Shown piece by piece: positions 9,774 through 17,659 of a stretch of DNA of 64,000 bases. This stretch comes from Desulfotignum sp032250905. GTDB lineage: Bacteria; Desulfobacterota; Desulfobacteria; Desulfobacterales; Desulfobacteraceae. Position 1 is the first letter of the stretch, and each line of letters starts with the position of its first letter. The notes beneath the pieces are model-generated. The model saw only the letters and a list, made by a program, of their open reading frames with translations. It ran no database searches and was not told the origin of the DNA. The stretch spans positions 112,545 through 176,544 of the forward strand of contig JAVVEQ010000002.1 in the NCBI GenBank assembly GCA_032250905.1, in the 5' to 3' direction. A program made the translations under genes and the position numbers.

Positions 9774-10955
9774 TTGGAAAGTTATATCATTGAGGAAAAC
9801 AAACCGAGAAGCAGCCGGCTGCCGGCCCGGCTGGATCTGGCCCAGAGCGGCACAGGCCTGATCCTGGGGCTGTTCATGTGGGTGCACATGCTTCTGGTGG
9901 GCAGCATCATCCTGGGCAAGGATGCGTTTGACTTCGTGGCCAAAACCATGGAGCTGGCGTTTCTGTCCGATACCGGGCACGGGTATCCCATTGCCGTATT
10001 TTTCGCAGTATCCGGGGTCTTTACCCTGTTTATCGTTCATGCGCTGTTAGGAATGCGCAAATTTCCCATTTCATGGCGTCAGCACCGGATCATGAGAGAT
10101 CAGATGCAGATGATGAAACATACGGACACCAACCTGTGGTATATCCAGGCGGTGACCGGATTTATCATGTTCTTTGCCGGGTCCGTGCACCTGTATACCA
10201 TGCTCGTAAATCCCGGCAGCATTGATCCGTTTTTATCGGCACACCGGGTGGTATCCGGGAATTACTGGTTCCTTTACCTGATCCTGCTCATATGCGTGGA
10301 ACTGCATGCCACCATCGGTCTGTACCGGCTGTGCATGAAATGGGGATGGTTCACGGGTACGGATGCCAGAACGTCCCGCAAAAAGCTCAAAAAGGTGAAA
10401 AACCGCCTGACCATTTTTTTTATGACCATCGGGTTTCTGTCCCTGGTCATGTTCATTATCATCGGTATCCAGAACCGGAGCAATGCCGGCGAACCCTATC
10501 CGGGAACCGCATATCAGAAGGCATCCCATGCCGTGCTGGAGAAATCCACATCAGAACCGGATGTTGAACAGGTGGCACCGGCTGCTGAATCCGAAGCCGC
10601 CCATCAGGCGGACACATCCCATGACACCCCTCCGGCAGCATCAGAAGAAGTGTCAAGCCATGCAGCAGCGGTGACCCATGACATGGCTGATACTCATGAA
10701 TCAGCATCCACGCATGAACCGGCGGATTCTCATGAACCGGTCGCGGCTCATGAAGCGGGAGCCACCCATAACAAGGCGGAATCCCATGACGCAGCATCCG
10801 CCCTTGACACGGTGGAATCCCATGCCGCCCCGGCTGCCCATGACACAGCCGATGCCCATGGTGCAGGCACGGATCATGAGACAGAACCTGTGCCGGAGAC
10901 CCCATCGGATGAGGGGTCCCATGAAGCGACCCTGCCTGCCACTGAAACTCATTAA
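9774..10955 (+). CDS. frdC: Fumarate reductase / succinate dehydrogenase dihaem cytochrome b subunit with His-rich tail
   Basis: 393 residues; homologues of the Wolinella type are about 255. Five membrane helices anchor FrdAB and exchange electrons with menaquinone. His38, His89, His139 and His178 sit at helix positions matching the four haem ligands of Wolinella FrdC (44, 93, 143, 182), and Glu176 matches the proton-pathway Glu180; these are alignments by eye. After about residue 245 comes an extra hydrophilic tail of about 140 residues, rich in His, Ala, Asp, Glu and Thr, not found in the well-known proteins. The start is TTG 9774 after AAGGAGG, a strong ribosome-binding site with a weak start codon. 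The complex probably works mainly as succinate dehydrogenase here. Confidence 0.88.
   Translation: MESYIIEENKPRSSRLPARLDLAQSGTGLILGLFMWVHMLLVGSIILGKDAFDFVAKTMELAFLSDTGHGYPIAVFFAVSGVFTLFIVHALLGMRKFPISWRQHRIMRDQMQMMKHTDTNLWYIQAVTGFIMFFAGSVHLYTMLVNPGSIDPFLSAHRVVSGNYWFLYLILLICVELHATIGLYRLCMKWGWFTGTDARTSRKKLKKVKNRLTIFFMTIGFLSLVMFIIIGIQNRSNAGEPYPGTAYQKASHAVLEKSTSEPDVEQVAPAAESEAAHQADTSHDTPPAASEEVSSHAAAVTHDMADTHESASTHEPADSHEPVAAHEAGATHNKAESHDAASALDTVESHAAPAAHDTADAHGAGTDHETEPVPETPSDEGSHEATLPATETH
10596..10955 (+). repeat. Degenerate His-rich repeat tail of frdC
   Basis: The last 120 codons of frdC encode about 16 histidines, nearly all in short units such as THE, SHE, SHD or AHD spaced 5-9 residues apart with small and acidic residues between. 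At DNA level the units share cat-ga steps but are diverged. The length and period suggest expansion of a short module. Metal or haem-iron binding is possible but is only inference. Confidence 0.65.
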
Positions 10956-10972
10956 ATCATAAGGATTTCTCA

Positions 10973-12943
10973 ATGAAAGTTATATATACGGATTCACTTG
11001 TCATCGGCGGCGGCCTGGCCGGACTCAGGGTTGCCATAGCCGCCATGCAGCGGGGGTTTGACACCATTGTCCTCTCGCTGATCCCTGCCAAACGGTCCCA
11101 TTCCGCAGCCGCCCAGGGCGGCATGCAGGCCAGCCTGGGCGCCTGTATTAAAGGGGAAGGGGATGATGAAGATGTGCATTTTGGAGACACGGTCAAAGGC
11201 AGTGACTGGGGATGCGACCAGGATGTGGCCAGAATGTTTGTCAACACCGCCCCCAAGGCGATCCGCCAGCTGGCGGCCTGGGGCGTTCCCTGGTCCCGGG
11301 TCAGGGGCGGGGACCGGGAGGTGATCATCAACGGGGAGAAAGTCACCATCACGGAAAAACATGAAGCCCACGGTCTGATCTCGGCCAGAGATTTCGGGGG
11401 CACCAAGAAATGGCGCACCTGCTTCACCTCGGACGGCACCGGACATACCATGCTCTATGCCATGGACAACAAGGCAATCCAGCTGGGGATTCCGGTGCAT
11501 GAACGAAAGGAAGCGGTCGCGTTGATTCATGAGGACGGGGTCTGTTACGGGGCCATTGTGAGGGATCTGATCACCGGTGAGCTTGTCGCTTATGTGGCCA
11601 AGGCCACCACCATTGCCACCGGGGGATACGGCCGGCTCTATTCAGTGTCCACCAATGCCGTGATCTCCGAGGGCATCGGCACGGCCATCGCCCTGGAAAC
11701 CGGGGTGGCCACCCTGGGGAACATGGAAGCGGTCCAGTTTCATCCCACGGCCATCGTGCCGGTGGGCATTCTCACCACCGAGGGGTGCAGAGGAGACGGA
11801 GGCCTTTTACTGGACAAGGATGGATACCGGTTCATGCCCGATTACGAGCCCGACAAAAAAGAACTGGCCTCCAGGGACGTGGTGTCCCGTCGCATGACCG
11901 AACACATGCGGAAAGGCAAGGGTGTGCCGTCTCCTTATGGGGACCACCTGTGGCTGGACATCACCTTGCTGGGCAGAAAACACATTGAAAAAAACCTGCG
12001 GGAAGTCAAAGAAATATGTGAATATTTTCTGGGCATTGATCCGGTCAAGGAATATATCCCGGTGCGGCCCACCCAGCACTATTCCATGGGCGGAGTGAGA
12101 ACCAGAGCCACCGGCGAGAGCCCCACCCTCAAGGGACTGTTTTCCGCAGGGGAAGCGGCGTGCTGGGACATGCACGGGTTCAACCGCTTAGGGGGAAACT
12201 CCGTGGCCGAAACCGTGGTGGCCGGCATGATTGTCGGGGAATTTGTGGCCGATCATTGCGAGGCCAGTTCCCTGAATGTGTCCACATCCACCATCGAGCA
12301 TTTCCTGAAAAAAGAGGAGAAAAAGATTGCAGATCTGCTGATCAGAGATTACGGGGAAAATCCCTATGAACTCAAAGCCGAGATGCAGCAGATAATGATG
12401 GACAAAGTGGGGATTTTCCGGAACGGGCCTCATCTGGAACAGGCGGTGGAGGAATTGCAGGTGCTCAACCAGCGGGCTCGAAGCATTGCCCTGCGCAACC
12501 GGATCTCGTCTGCCAACCCGGAACTGGTGGAAGCCATCCGGGTGCCCAAGATGATCAAACTGGCCCTGTGTGTGGCCTATGGTGCGATGCTCAGGACCGA
12601 AAGCCGGGGCGCCCATGCCAGGGAAGATTATCCGGAAAGAAACGACAGAGACTGGCTCAAACGCACCCTGACCACCTGGCCGGATGAGCGCGCGGACCTG
12701 CCCGAGGTTTCCTATGAAAACCTGGATGTCGTGAAAATGGAGATGCCGCCCGGCTCCCGGGGATATGGCGTAGACAACACCATCCATCATCCGGACACGG
12801 AGAAACGGCTGGCTGAAATCGAGGAAATCAAGAAAGCCCATCCGGATGCAGACCGGTTCGAGCTTCATCAGCTGCTGAATCCCACACCTATTCCGGAAAA
12901 ATTCAAAGGCAAAAACGAGCGTATCGGCAGGGGGTACAAATAA
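10973..12943 (+). CDS. frdA: Fumarate reductase / succinate dehydrogenase flavoprotein subunit
   Basis: 656 residues, the normal length of the Wolinella-type FrdA. The dinucleotide-binding motif GGGLAGL lies near the N-terminus; SHSAAAQGGMQA (residues 42-53) holds the His that binds FAD covalently. HPTAIVP, TEGCRGDGG and the C-terminal helical domain with its active-site Arg-rich segments are present. It interconverts succinate and fumarate on the cytoplasmic side of the membrane. It lies 17 bases after frdC and overlaps frdB by one base. Confidence 0.95.
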   Translation: MKVIYTDSLVIGGGLAGLRVAIAAMQRGFDTIVLSLIPAKRSHSAAAQGGMQASLGACIKGEGDDEDVHFGDTVKGSDWGCDQDVARMFVNTAPKAIRQLAAWGVPWSRVRGGDREVIINGEKVTITEKHEAHGLISARDFGGTKKWRTCFTSDGTGHTMLYAMDNKAIQLGIPVHERKEAVALIHEDGVCYGAIVRDLITGELVAYVAKATTIATGGYGRLYSVSTNAVISEGIGTAIALETGVATLGNMEAVQFHPTAIVPVGILTTEGCRGDGGLLLDKDGYRFMPDYEPDKKELASRDVVSRRMTEHMRKGKGVPSPYGDHLWLDITLLGRKHIEKNLREVKEICEYFLGIDPVKEYIPVRPTQHYSMGGVRTRATGESPTLKGLFSAGEAACWDMHGFNRLGGNSVAETVVAGMIVGEFVADHCEASSLNVSTSTIEHFLKKEEKKIADLLIRDYGENPYELKAEMQQIMMDKVGIFRNGPHLEQAVEELQVLNQRARSIALRNRISSANPELVEAIRVPKMIKLALCVAYGAMLRTESRGAHAREDYPERNDRDWLKRTLTTWPDERADLPEVSYENLDVVKMEMPPGSRGYGVDNTIHHPDTEKRLAEIEEIKKAHPDADRFELHQLLNPTPIPEKFKGKNERIGRGYK

Positions 12944-13677
12944 TGGACGAACAGGCAAGAGTGTTGAAATTTCAGATATTCCGCTACAACCCTCAGAAAA
13001 AGGGGGACAAGCCCCGTATGGTGACCTATGAGGTGACCGAAGCCCCGGGCATGACCATATTTATTGCGTTGAACGAGATCCGGGAAATCCAGGATCCATC
13101 CCTTCAGTTTGATTTTGTCTGCCGGGCCGGGATCTGCGGGTCCTGCGCCATGGTGATCAACGGACAGCCGGACCTGGCCTGCCGGACCCTGACCGCCAAG
13201 TTTCCGGACGGGGAGATCACGCTGCTGCCGTTGCCCGGATTTGAACTGATCGGGGATCTGTCCGTGAACACGGGCAAATTCATGCGGGCCATGAGCGAGC
13301 GGGTGGAATCCTGGATTCATGACAAGGAAGCAGATCTTGTCAATTATGATGAACTTGAAGAACGCATGGACCCGGACGTGGCCGATCAAATCTATGAACT
13401 GGAACGGTGCGTGGAATGCGGTGCCTGTGTGTCTGCCTGCGCCACCAAGCGGATGCGGCCTGATTTTCTGTCCGCTGTGGGATTCATGCGCCTGGCACGG
13501 TTTGCCCTGGATCCCAGAGACAAGCGGACGGATGAGGCGTTTTACGAAATCATGGGCAATGATGACGGGGTGTTCGGGTGCATGACCCTGCTGGGGTGTG
13601 AAGACTATTGTCCCAAGGACCTGCCCCACCAGACCCAGATCGCGTACCTGCGGCGCAAAATGGCGATGGTCAGATGA
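12943..13677 (+). CDS. frdB: Fumarate reductase / succinate dehydrogenase iron-sulfur subunit
   Basis: 244 residues. Carries electrons between FrdA and FrdC. Three cluster motifs are readable: the plant-type [2Fe-2S] set CRAGICGSC with a later DLAC; CVECGACVSAC near residue 153; and the C-terminal CMTLLGCEDYCPKDLP set, together supplying the [4Fe-4S] and [3Fe-4S] clusters. Start and upstream stop overlap in TAATG. The gene order CAB is that of epsilon- and deltaproteobacterial fumarate reductases. Confidence 0.95.
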   Translation: MDEQARVLKFQIFRYNPQKKGDKPRMVTYEVTEAPGMTIFIALNEIREIQDPSLQFDFVCRAGICGSCAMVINGQPDLACRTLTAKFPDGEITLLPLPGFELIGDLSVNTGKFMRAMSERVESWIHDKEADLVNYDELEERMDPDVADQIYELERCVECGACVSACATKRMRPDFLSAVGFMRLARFALDPRDKRTDEAFYEIMGNDDGVFGCMTLLGCEDYCPKDLPHQTQIAYLRRKMAMVR

Positions 13678-13707
13678 TGATCAGACCAGAAATCAAAAAG
13701 GTGACCT

Positions 13708-15318
13708 ATGACTGAATTCAACTATGATCCGCTGTTTCCCCTGGGCGGGGACTCCACCGAATACCGCCTGCTGACCAAAGAATTTGTCAGGACCAAGGAG
13801 TTTGAGGGCAGTGACGTGCTGCTGGTGGAGCCTCAGGCACTGACGCTTTTGGCCCAGACCGCGTTCAAGGATGTGGCCCACCTGTACCGGACCGACCACC
13901 TCAAGCAGCTGCAGGGGGTGATGGAAGATCTGGACAGTTCGGACAATGACCGGTACGTGGCCATGGAGCTGTTGAAAAATGCAGTGATTGCCGCAGAAAA
14001 AGTGTATCCCATGTGCCAGGATACGGGTACCGCCATTGTCATGGCCAAAAAAGGCCAGCAGGTGTGGACCTGGTCTGATGATGAAGAAGAGCTGTCCAAA
14101 GGGGTGTTTGAGGCGTATACCCACAATTACCTGCGCTATTCCCAGAACGCACCTTTGACCATGTACCAGGAAACCAACACGAAGACCAACCTGCCGGCCC
14201 AGGTGGATATCGCCGCAGTAAAGGGAGATGAATACCGGTTCCTGTTCATGGCCAAGGGAGGTGGCTCTGCCAACAAGACCGCTTTGTTCCAGATGACCAA
14301 GGCCGTGCTCAAGTCCGAGGAATCTCTGTTGAACTTTATGACCGAAAAGATGAAGGGACTGGGCACGGCAGCCTGTCCACCGTATCACATCGCGTTTGTG
14401 ATCGGCGGGACCTCGGCGGAGACCAACCTCAAGGCCGTGAAACTGGCCTCGACTCGATACCTGGATGCCCTGCCCACCAAAGGCAGCGATACCGGACATG
14501 CGTTCCGGGATATGGATCTGGAGGAAAAGGTGCTTGCCCGGGCCCAAAATTTAGGCCTGGGGGCCCAGTTCGGCGGAAAGCATTTTGCTCTGGATGTCCG
14601 GGTGATCCGTATGCCCCGGCACGGGGCCTCGTGTCCCATCGGCATCGGGGTGTCCTGTTCCGCAGACCGGCAGATCAAGGGCAAGATTACGAAAGACGGC
14701 ATATATCTGGAACAGCTGGAAGAAAATCCGGCCCGGTTTCTGCCGCCAGGGGAATTGGAAATGGCGCCTGCGGTGGAAGTGGACCTCGACCGGCCCATGA
14801 AAGAGATTTTGGCTCAGCTGTCCCAATACCCCGTGGCCACAAGGCTGTCGCTGACAGGGAAGATCGTTGTGGTCAGGGACATCGCCCATGCCAAGTTCAT
14901 GGAAGGGTATGAAAACGGCGAAGGCCTGCCCGAGTATATCAAAAACCATATCATCTACTATGCCGGTCCGGCCAAAACCCCGGAAGGGGAAGCCTCCGGG
15001 GCTTTCGGTCCCACCACAGCCGGCCGCATGGACCCGTATGTGCCCGTGTTCCAGAAAGAGGGTGCTTCCATGATCATGCTGGCCAAAGGTAACCGAAGCC
15101 AACAGGTGACCGATGCCTGCAAACAGTACGGCGGATTCTATCTGGGATCTCCGGGCGGCCCTGCCGCCCGTCTGGGAAAGGATTTCATTAAAAAAGTGGA
15201 ACTGGTGGAGTACGAAGAGCTGGGCATGGAAGCGGTTTACATGATCACGGTGGAGAATTTCCCTGCCTTTATCCTTGTGGATGACAAGGGCAATGATTTT
15301 TACGCCGGCCTGCTCTGA
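13708..15318 (+). CDS. Class I fumarate hydratase, fused alpha/beta type
   Basis: 536 residues, typical of FumA-like enzymes. Oxygen-sensitive [4Fe-4S] enzyme hydrating fumarate to malate. MCQDTGTA (Cys near residue 105) and SCPIGIGVSC in the middle provide cluster cysteines, and the C-terminal beta region has GPTTAGRMDPY and LGSPGGPAARLGKDF. It follows frdB by 30 bases with AAAAGGTG before ATG, completing a contiguous methylmalonyl-CoA to malate series. No malate dehydrogenase is in the window. Confidence 0.94.
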   Translation: MTEFNYDPLFPLGGDSTEYRLLTKEFVRTKEFEGSDVLLVEPQALTLLAQTAFKDVAHLYRTDHLKQLQGVMEDLDSSDNDRYVAMELLKNAVIAAEKVYPMCQDTGTAIVMAKKGQQVWTWSDDEEELSKGVFEAYTHNYLRYSQNAPLTMYQETNTKTNLPAQVDIAAVKGDEYRFLFMAKGGGSANKTALFQMTKAVLKSEESLLNFMTEKMKGLGTAACPPYHIAFVIGGTSAETNLKAVKLASTRYLDALPTKGSDTGHAFRDMDLEEKVLARAQNLGLGAQFGGKHFALDVRVIRMPRHGASCPIGIGVSCSADRQIKGKITKDGIYLEQLEENPARFLPPGELEMAPAVEVDLDRPMKEILAQLSQYPVATRLSLTGKIVVVRDIAHAKFMEGYENGEGLPEYIKNHIIYYAGPAKTPEGEASGAFGPTTAGRMDPYVPVFQKEGASMIMLAKGNRSQQVTDACKQYGGFYLGSPGGPAARLGKDFIKKVELVEYEELGMEAVYMITVENFPAFILVDDKGNDFYAGLL

Positions 15319-15350
15319 TCCGTTCCGGACGTTTGATAACAGGCAGACAG

Positions 15351-16313
15351 ATGACCCACATGATCAAGAAATACTGGTTCTTCATGGGCATGGCCGTCAT
15401 GGCCGGGCTGGCGGTTGCATTGCCGGAAATCGGCCCGGTGATCAAACAGTACCATATCCTGAATATCGGCATTTTCCTGGCGTTTCTTCTCACGGGCATG
15501 TCTCTGGAAACATCCAGCGTACTAAAACAGATTAAAGACATCCGGGTCCTGGCGGCGGCCCTGGTCTCCTCGCTTGTTTTTTTTCCGGCGGCGGCTTTTT
15601 ATGCGGCCCGGTTTTTTTTAGGGGCCTGGCCGGATTTTGTCATGGGCGCCCTCATCATCGGGGCCGCGCCGGTCACCGTGGCCTCGGGGACGGTCATGAC
15701 CGCAATGGCCGGCGGCAACGTGCCGTTGAGCCTGTTCATCTGCATACTGGGCAATTTTGCCGCCATTCTGACCATCCCGTTCATGCTCAACCTGATCCTG
15801 GCCTTTGACAGTACCGCCATTGACCTGCCCATTCTCCAGATGCTTTTGGGACTGATGCTCAAGGTGCTGCTGCCCACCCTGATCGGCCAGGTGCTGAGGC
15901 CCCGGGTCAAACACAGGCTTGCCTCCCACAGGACAAAGATTTCCATTTTCAATCAATGCATCGTGCTTCTGATCATTCTCAACGCCCTGGCCAGTTCCAT
16001 GGAGAGCATCCTGGATGTGGGCCCGGTGCTCTTCCTGGTGCTGACATTCATGGTCGGCCTTCATGTGTTCATGCTGGTTTTCAACCAGTACCTGGCCAGG
16101 TTCATCGGCCTGGATCTGCCGTCCATCGCCGCATTCACCATCCACACTTCCCAGAAAACCCTGACCGTCTCCTATCTGGTCTGGGCCGGTTATTTCGCCG
16201 CCGCCTATCCCATGGCCCTGATTCCTGCCATTGTATATCACCTGACCCAGATGATCATGGATACGTTTGTCGCCCATAGGTTCGGCAGGGTGATCCGCAG
16301 CCGATCATCATGA
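15351..16313 (+). CDS. Bile acid:sodium symporter-like (SBF/BASS) transporter
   Basis: About 320 residues with nine or ten hydrophobic helices and little else, as in the SBF-like branch of the bile acid:sodium symporter fold. GAAPVTVASGTVMTAMAGGN around residue 100 resembles the crossed-helix substrate region of this family. It starts 32 bases after the fumarase stop, so it may move an organic acid connected with the C4 pathway; that is inference. ATG 15351 is chosen; TTG 15333 and ATG 15360 are alternatives. The substrate is unknown. Confidence 0.7.
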   Translation: MTHMIKKYWFFMGMAVMAGLAVALPEIGPVIKQYHILNIGIFLAFLLTGMSLETSSVLKQIKDIRVLAAALVSSLVFFPAAAFYAARFFLGAWPDFVMGALIIGAAPVTVASGTVMTAMAGGNVPLSLFICILGNFAAILTIPFMLNLILAFDSTAIDLPILQMLLGLMLKVLLPTLIGQVLRPRVKHRLASHRTKISIFNQCIVLLIILNALASSMESILDVGPVLFLVLTFMVGLHVFMLVFNQYLARFIGLDLPSIAAFTIHTSQKTLTVSYLVWAGYFAAAYPMALIPAIVYHLTQMIMDTFVAHRFGRVIRSRSS

Positions 16314-16375
16314 TTCACCCTATAAAAACCGCATCCAAACAAATCAATGAAAAATTGTCAGGCAAGGATTCAAAG

Positions 16376-16850
16376 ATGAATGATTTAAACACACACGCTT
16401 TAAACGACTATGTTCAATATCCTGAAACGGAGATGGTTCAGCGCTCTGCACAGTTTTTGAAAAACATGGCCGCCCGTCGGACGATACGTGATTTTTCAGA
16501 CAAACCCATCTAAACCCTTTCTTGAAAAAGCCCCTTACCTGATAGTGATTTTTTCGCAACTATGCAATTACAACGGAAACGGTCAAAAAACAGCCCATTA
16601 CTATGTTACAGAATCTGTGGGGATTGCCACTGGCATGCTGATTTCGGCACTCCACCTGTCTGGTCTTGTCACACTGACCTATACCCCTGCCAACATGCGG
16701 TTTTTGAATCGGATTCTGTATCGTCCCTCCCATGAAAAACCCTTTATGATCCTTGTGACGGGATACCCTGAAAAAGATGCAAAGGTGCCGGTTATTACCA
16801 AAAAGACCCCGCAGGAGATCATCACTTTTTTTGGTTCGAAGCGTTCTTAA
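16376..16850 (+). pseudogene. Nitroreductase-family flavoprotein, internally deleted and frameshifted
   Basis: The 5' part (16376-16513) encodes the start of a nitroreductase/iodotyrosine-deiodinase-like protein up to RRTIRDFSDKPI, then stops. Two bases into another frame the protein resumes with KPFLEKAPYLIVIF and runs on to a normal-looking end with HYYVTESVGIATGM and a C-terminal GYPEKDAKVP. In full-length relatives about 65-70 residues with FMN-binding contacts lie between these segments. The join sits between two AAACCC copies (16502-16507 and 16512-16517), consistent with a deletion between short repeats. The upstream start could extend to 16310. Almost certainly inactive. Confidence 0.8.
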
Positions 16851-17103
16851 AACATCTCTGTGATGACCTGGCCGAGACGGCAGATCCGTCTGAGATGCTG
16901 GCAGAAACAGGGGCAGCTGGCCGAGGCGGTGATAAACCGACTCAGCCGGGGGAGAGTCGGTTCTGTCCATCGGGTCCGTCAGTTCTTGAATTTCTCCTTC
17001 TGAAAGGGTATGGTATGCCGTAAAAATAATTCAGCGTGACACCTGAAAAAACGATCCCGGAAACCGGGAACAACCCCATTAACCCAACAGGAGGAAACAC
17101 CCC
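16851..17103. other. Intergenic region with one small hairpin
   Basis: 253 bases between the nitroreductase remnant and rubrerythrin. I see no supported gene. A perfect 8-bp stem (ACCGACTC at 16936-16943 and GAGTCGGT at 16954-16961, 10-base loop) may be a transcript end. AGGAGG at 17091-17096 belongs to the rubrerythrin start. No clear promoter was found. Confidence 0.4.
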
Positions 17104-17604
17104 ATGACCACCCAGGAAAATCTGGCGGCTGCGTTTGCCGGCGAGAGTCAGGCCAACCGGAAATATCTGGCGTTTGCCAGAAAAGCGGAAGTGGACGGCC
17201 TGCCCCAGCTGGCCAAACTGTTCCGGGCCACGGCAGAAGCGGAAACCATCCATGCCCATGCCCATCTGAAAGCCATGGATGGCATCAAAAGTTCGGTGGA
17301 AAACCTGAAAACGGCCATTGAGGGCGAGGCCCATGAATTCAAGGAGATGTATCCGGAGTTTCTGGAGCAGGCCAGAAAAGAGGGGAACCAGAAAGCGGAA
17401 TTTTCCTTTGCCTATGCCCTGGCCGTGGAAGAGATCCACCACGGGCTTTATGAAAAAGCCCTGGCAGCCGTGGAGGCGGGCAATGATCTGCCGGATGCGG
17501 ACATTTATGTGTGTCCGGTCTGCGGCAATACTGTGGAAGGTCAGGTGCCGGACATGTGCCCGGTGTGCAGCGTGCCCGGCAAGAAGTTTACGAAAATCGA
17601 GTGA
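17104..17604 (+). CDS. Rubrerythrin
   Basis: 166 residues. Non-haem di-iron protein with peroxidase activity that protects anaerobes from hydrogen peroxide. The N-terminal ferritin-like four-helix bundle begins with ENLAAAFAGESQANRKY and includes the Glu/His ligands in AEAETIHAHAH and AVEEIHH. The C-terminal rubredoxin-like knuckle has CPVCG and CPVCS for one iron. AGGAGG precedes the ATG. A terminator follows, so it is probably a single-gene unit. Confidence 0.94.
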   Translation: MTTQENLAAAFAGESQANRKYLAFARKAEVDGLPQLAKLFRATAEAETIHAHAHLKAMDGIKSSVENLKTAIEGEAHEFKEMYPEFLEQARKEGNQKAEFSFAYALAVEEIHHGLYEKALAAVEAGNDLPDADIYVCPVCGNTVEGQVPDMCPVCSVPGKKFTKIE

Positions 17605-17616
17605 TCAAGACACAGG

Positions 17617-17653
17617 CAGGGGCCGGCGGCATGACCGGCTCCTGTGCCGTTTT
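17617..17653 (+). terminator. Intrinsic terminator after rubrerythrin
   Basis: Arms CAGGGGCCGG (17617-17626) and CCGGCTCCTG (17635-17644) pair over 10 bp with one G-U pair and an 8-base loop, followed closely by CCGTTTTG with four T at 17650-17653. It lies 13 bases after the rubrerythrin stop and before the convergent symporter gene. Confidence 0.6.
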
Positions 17654-17659
17654 GGGCCA

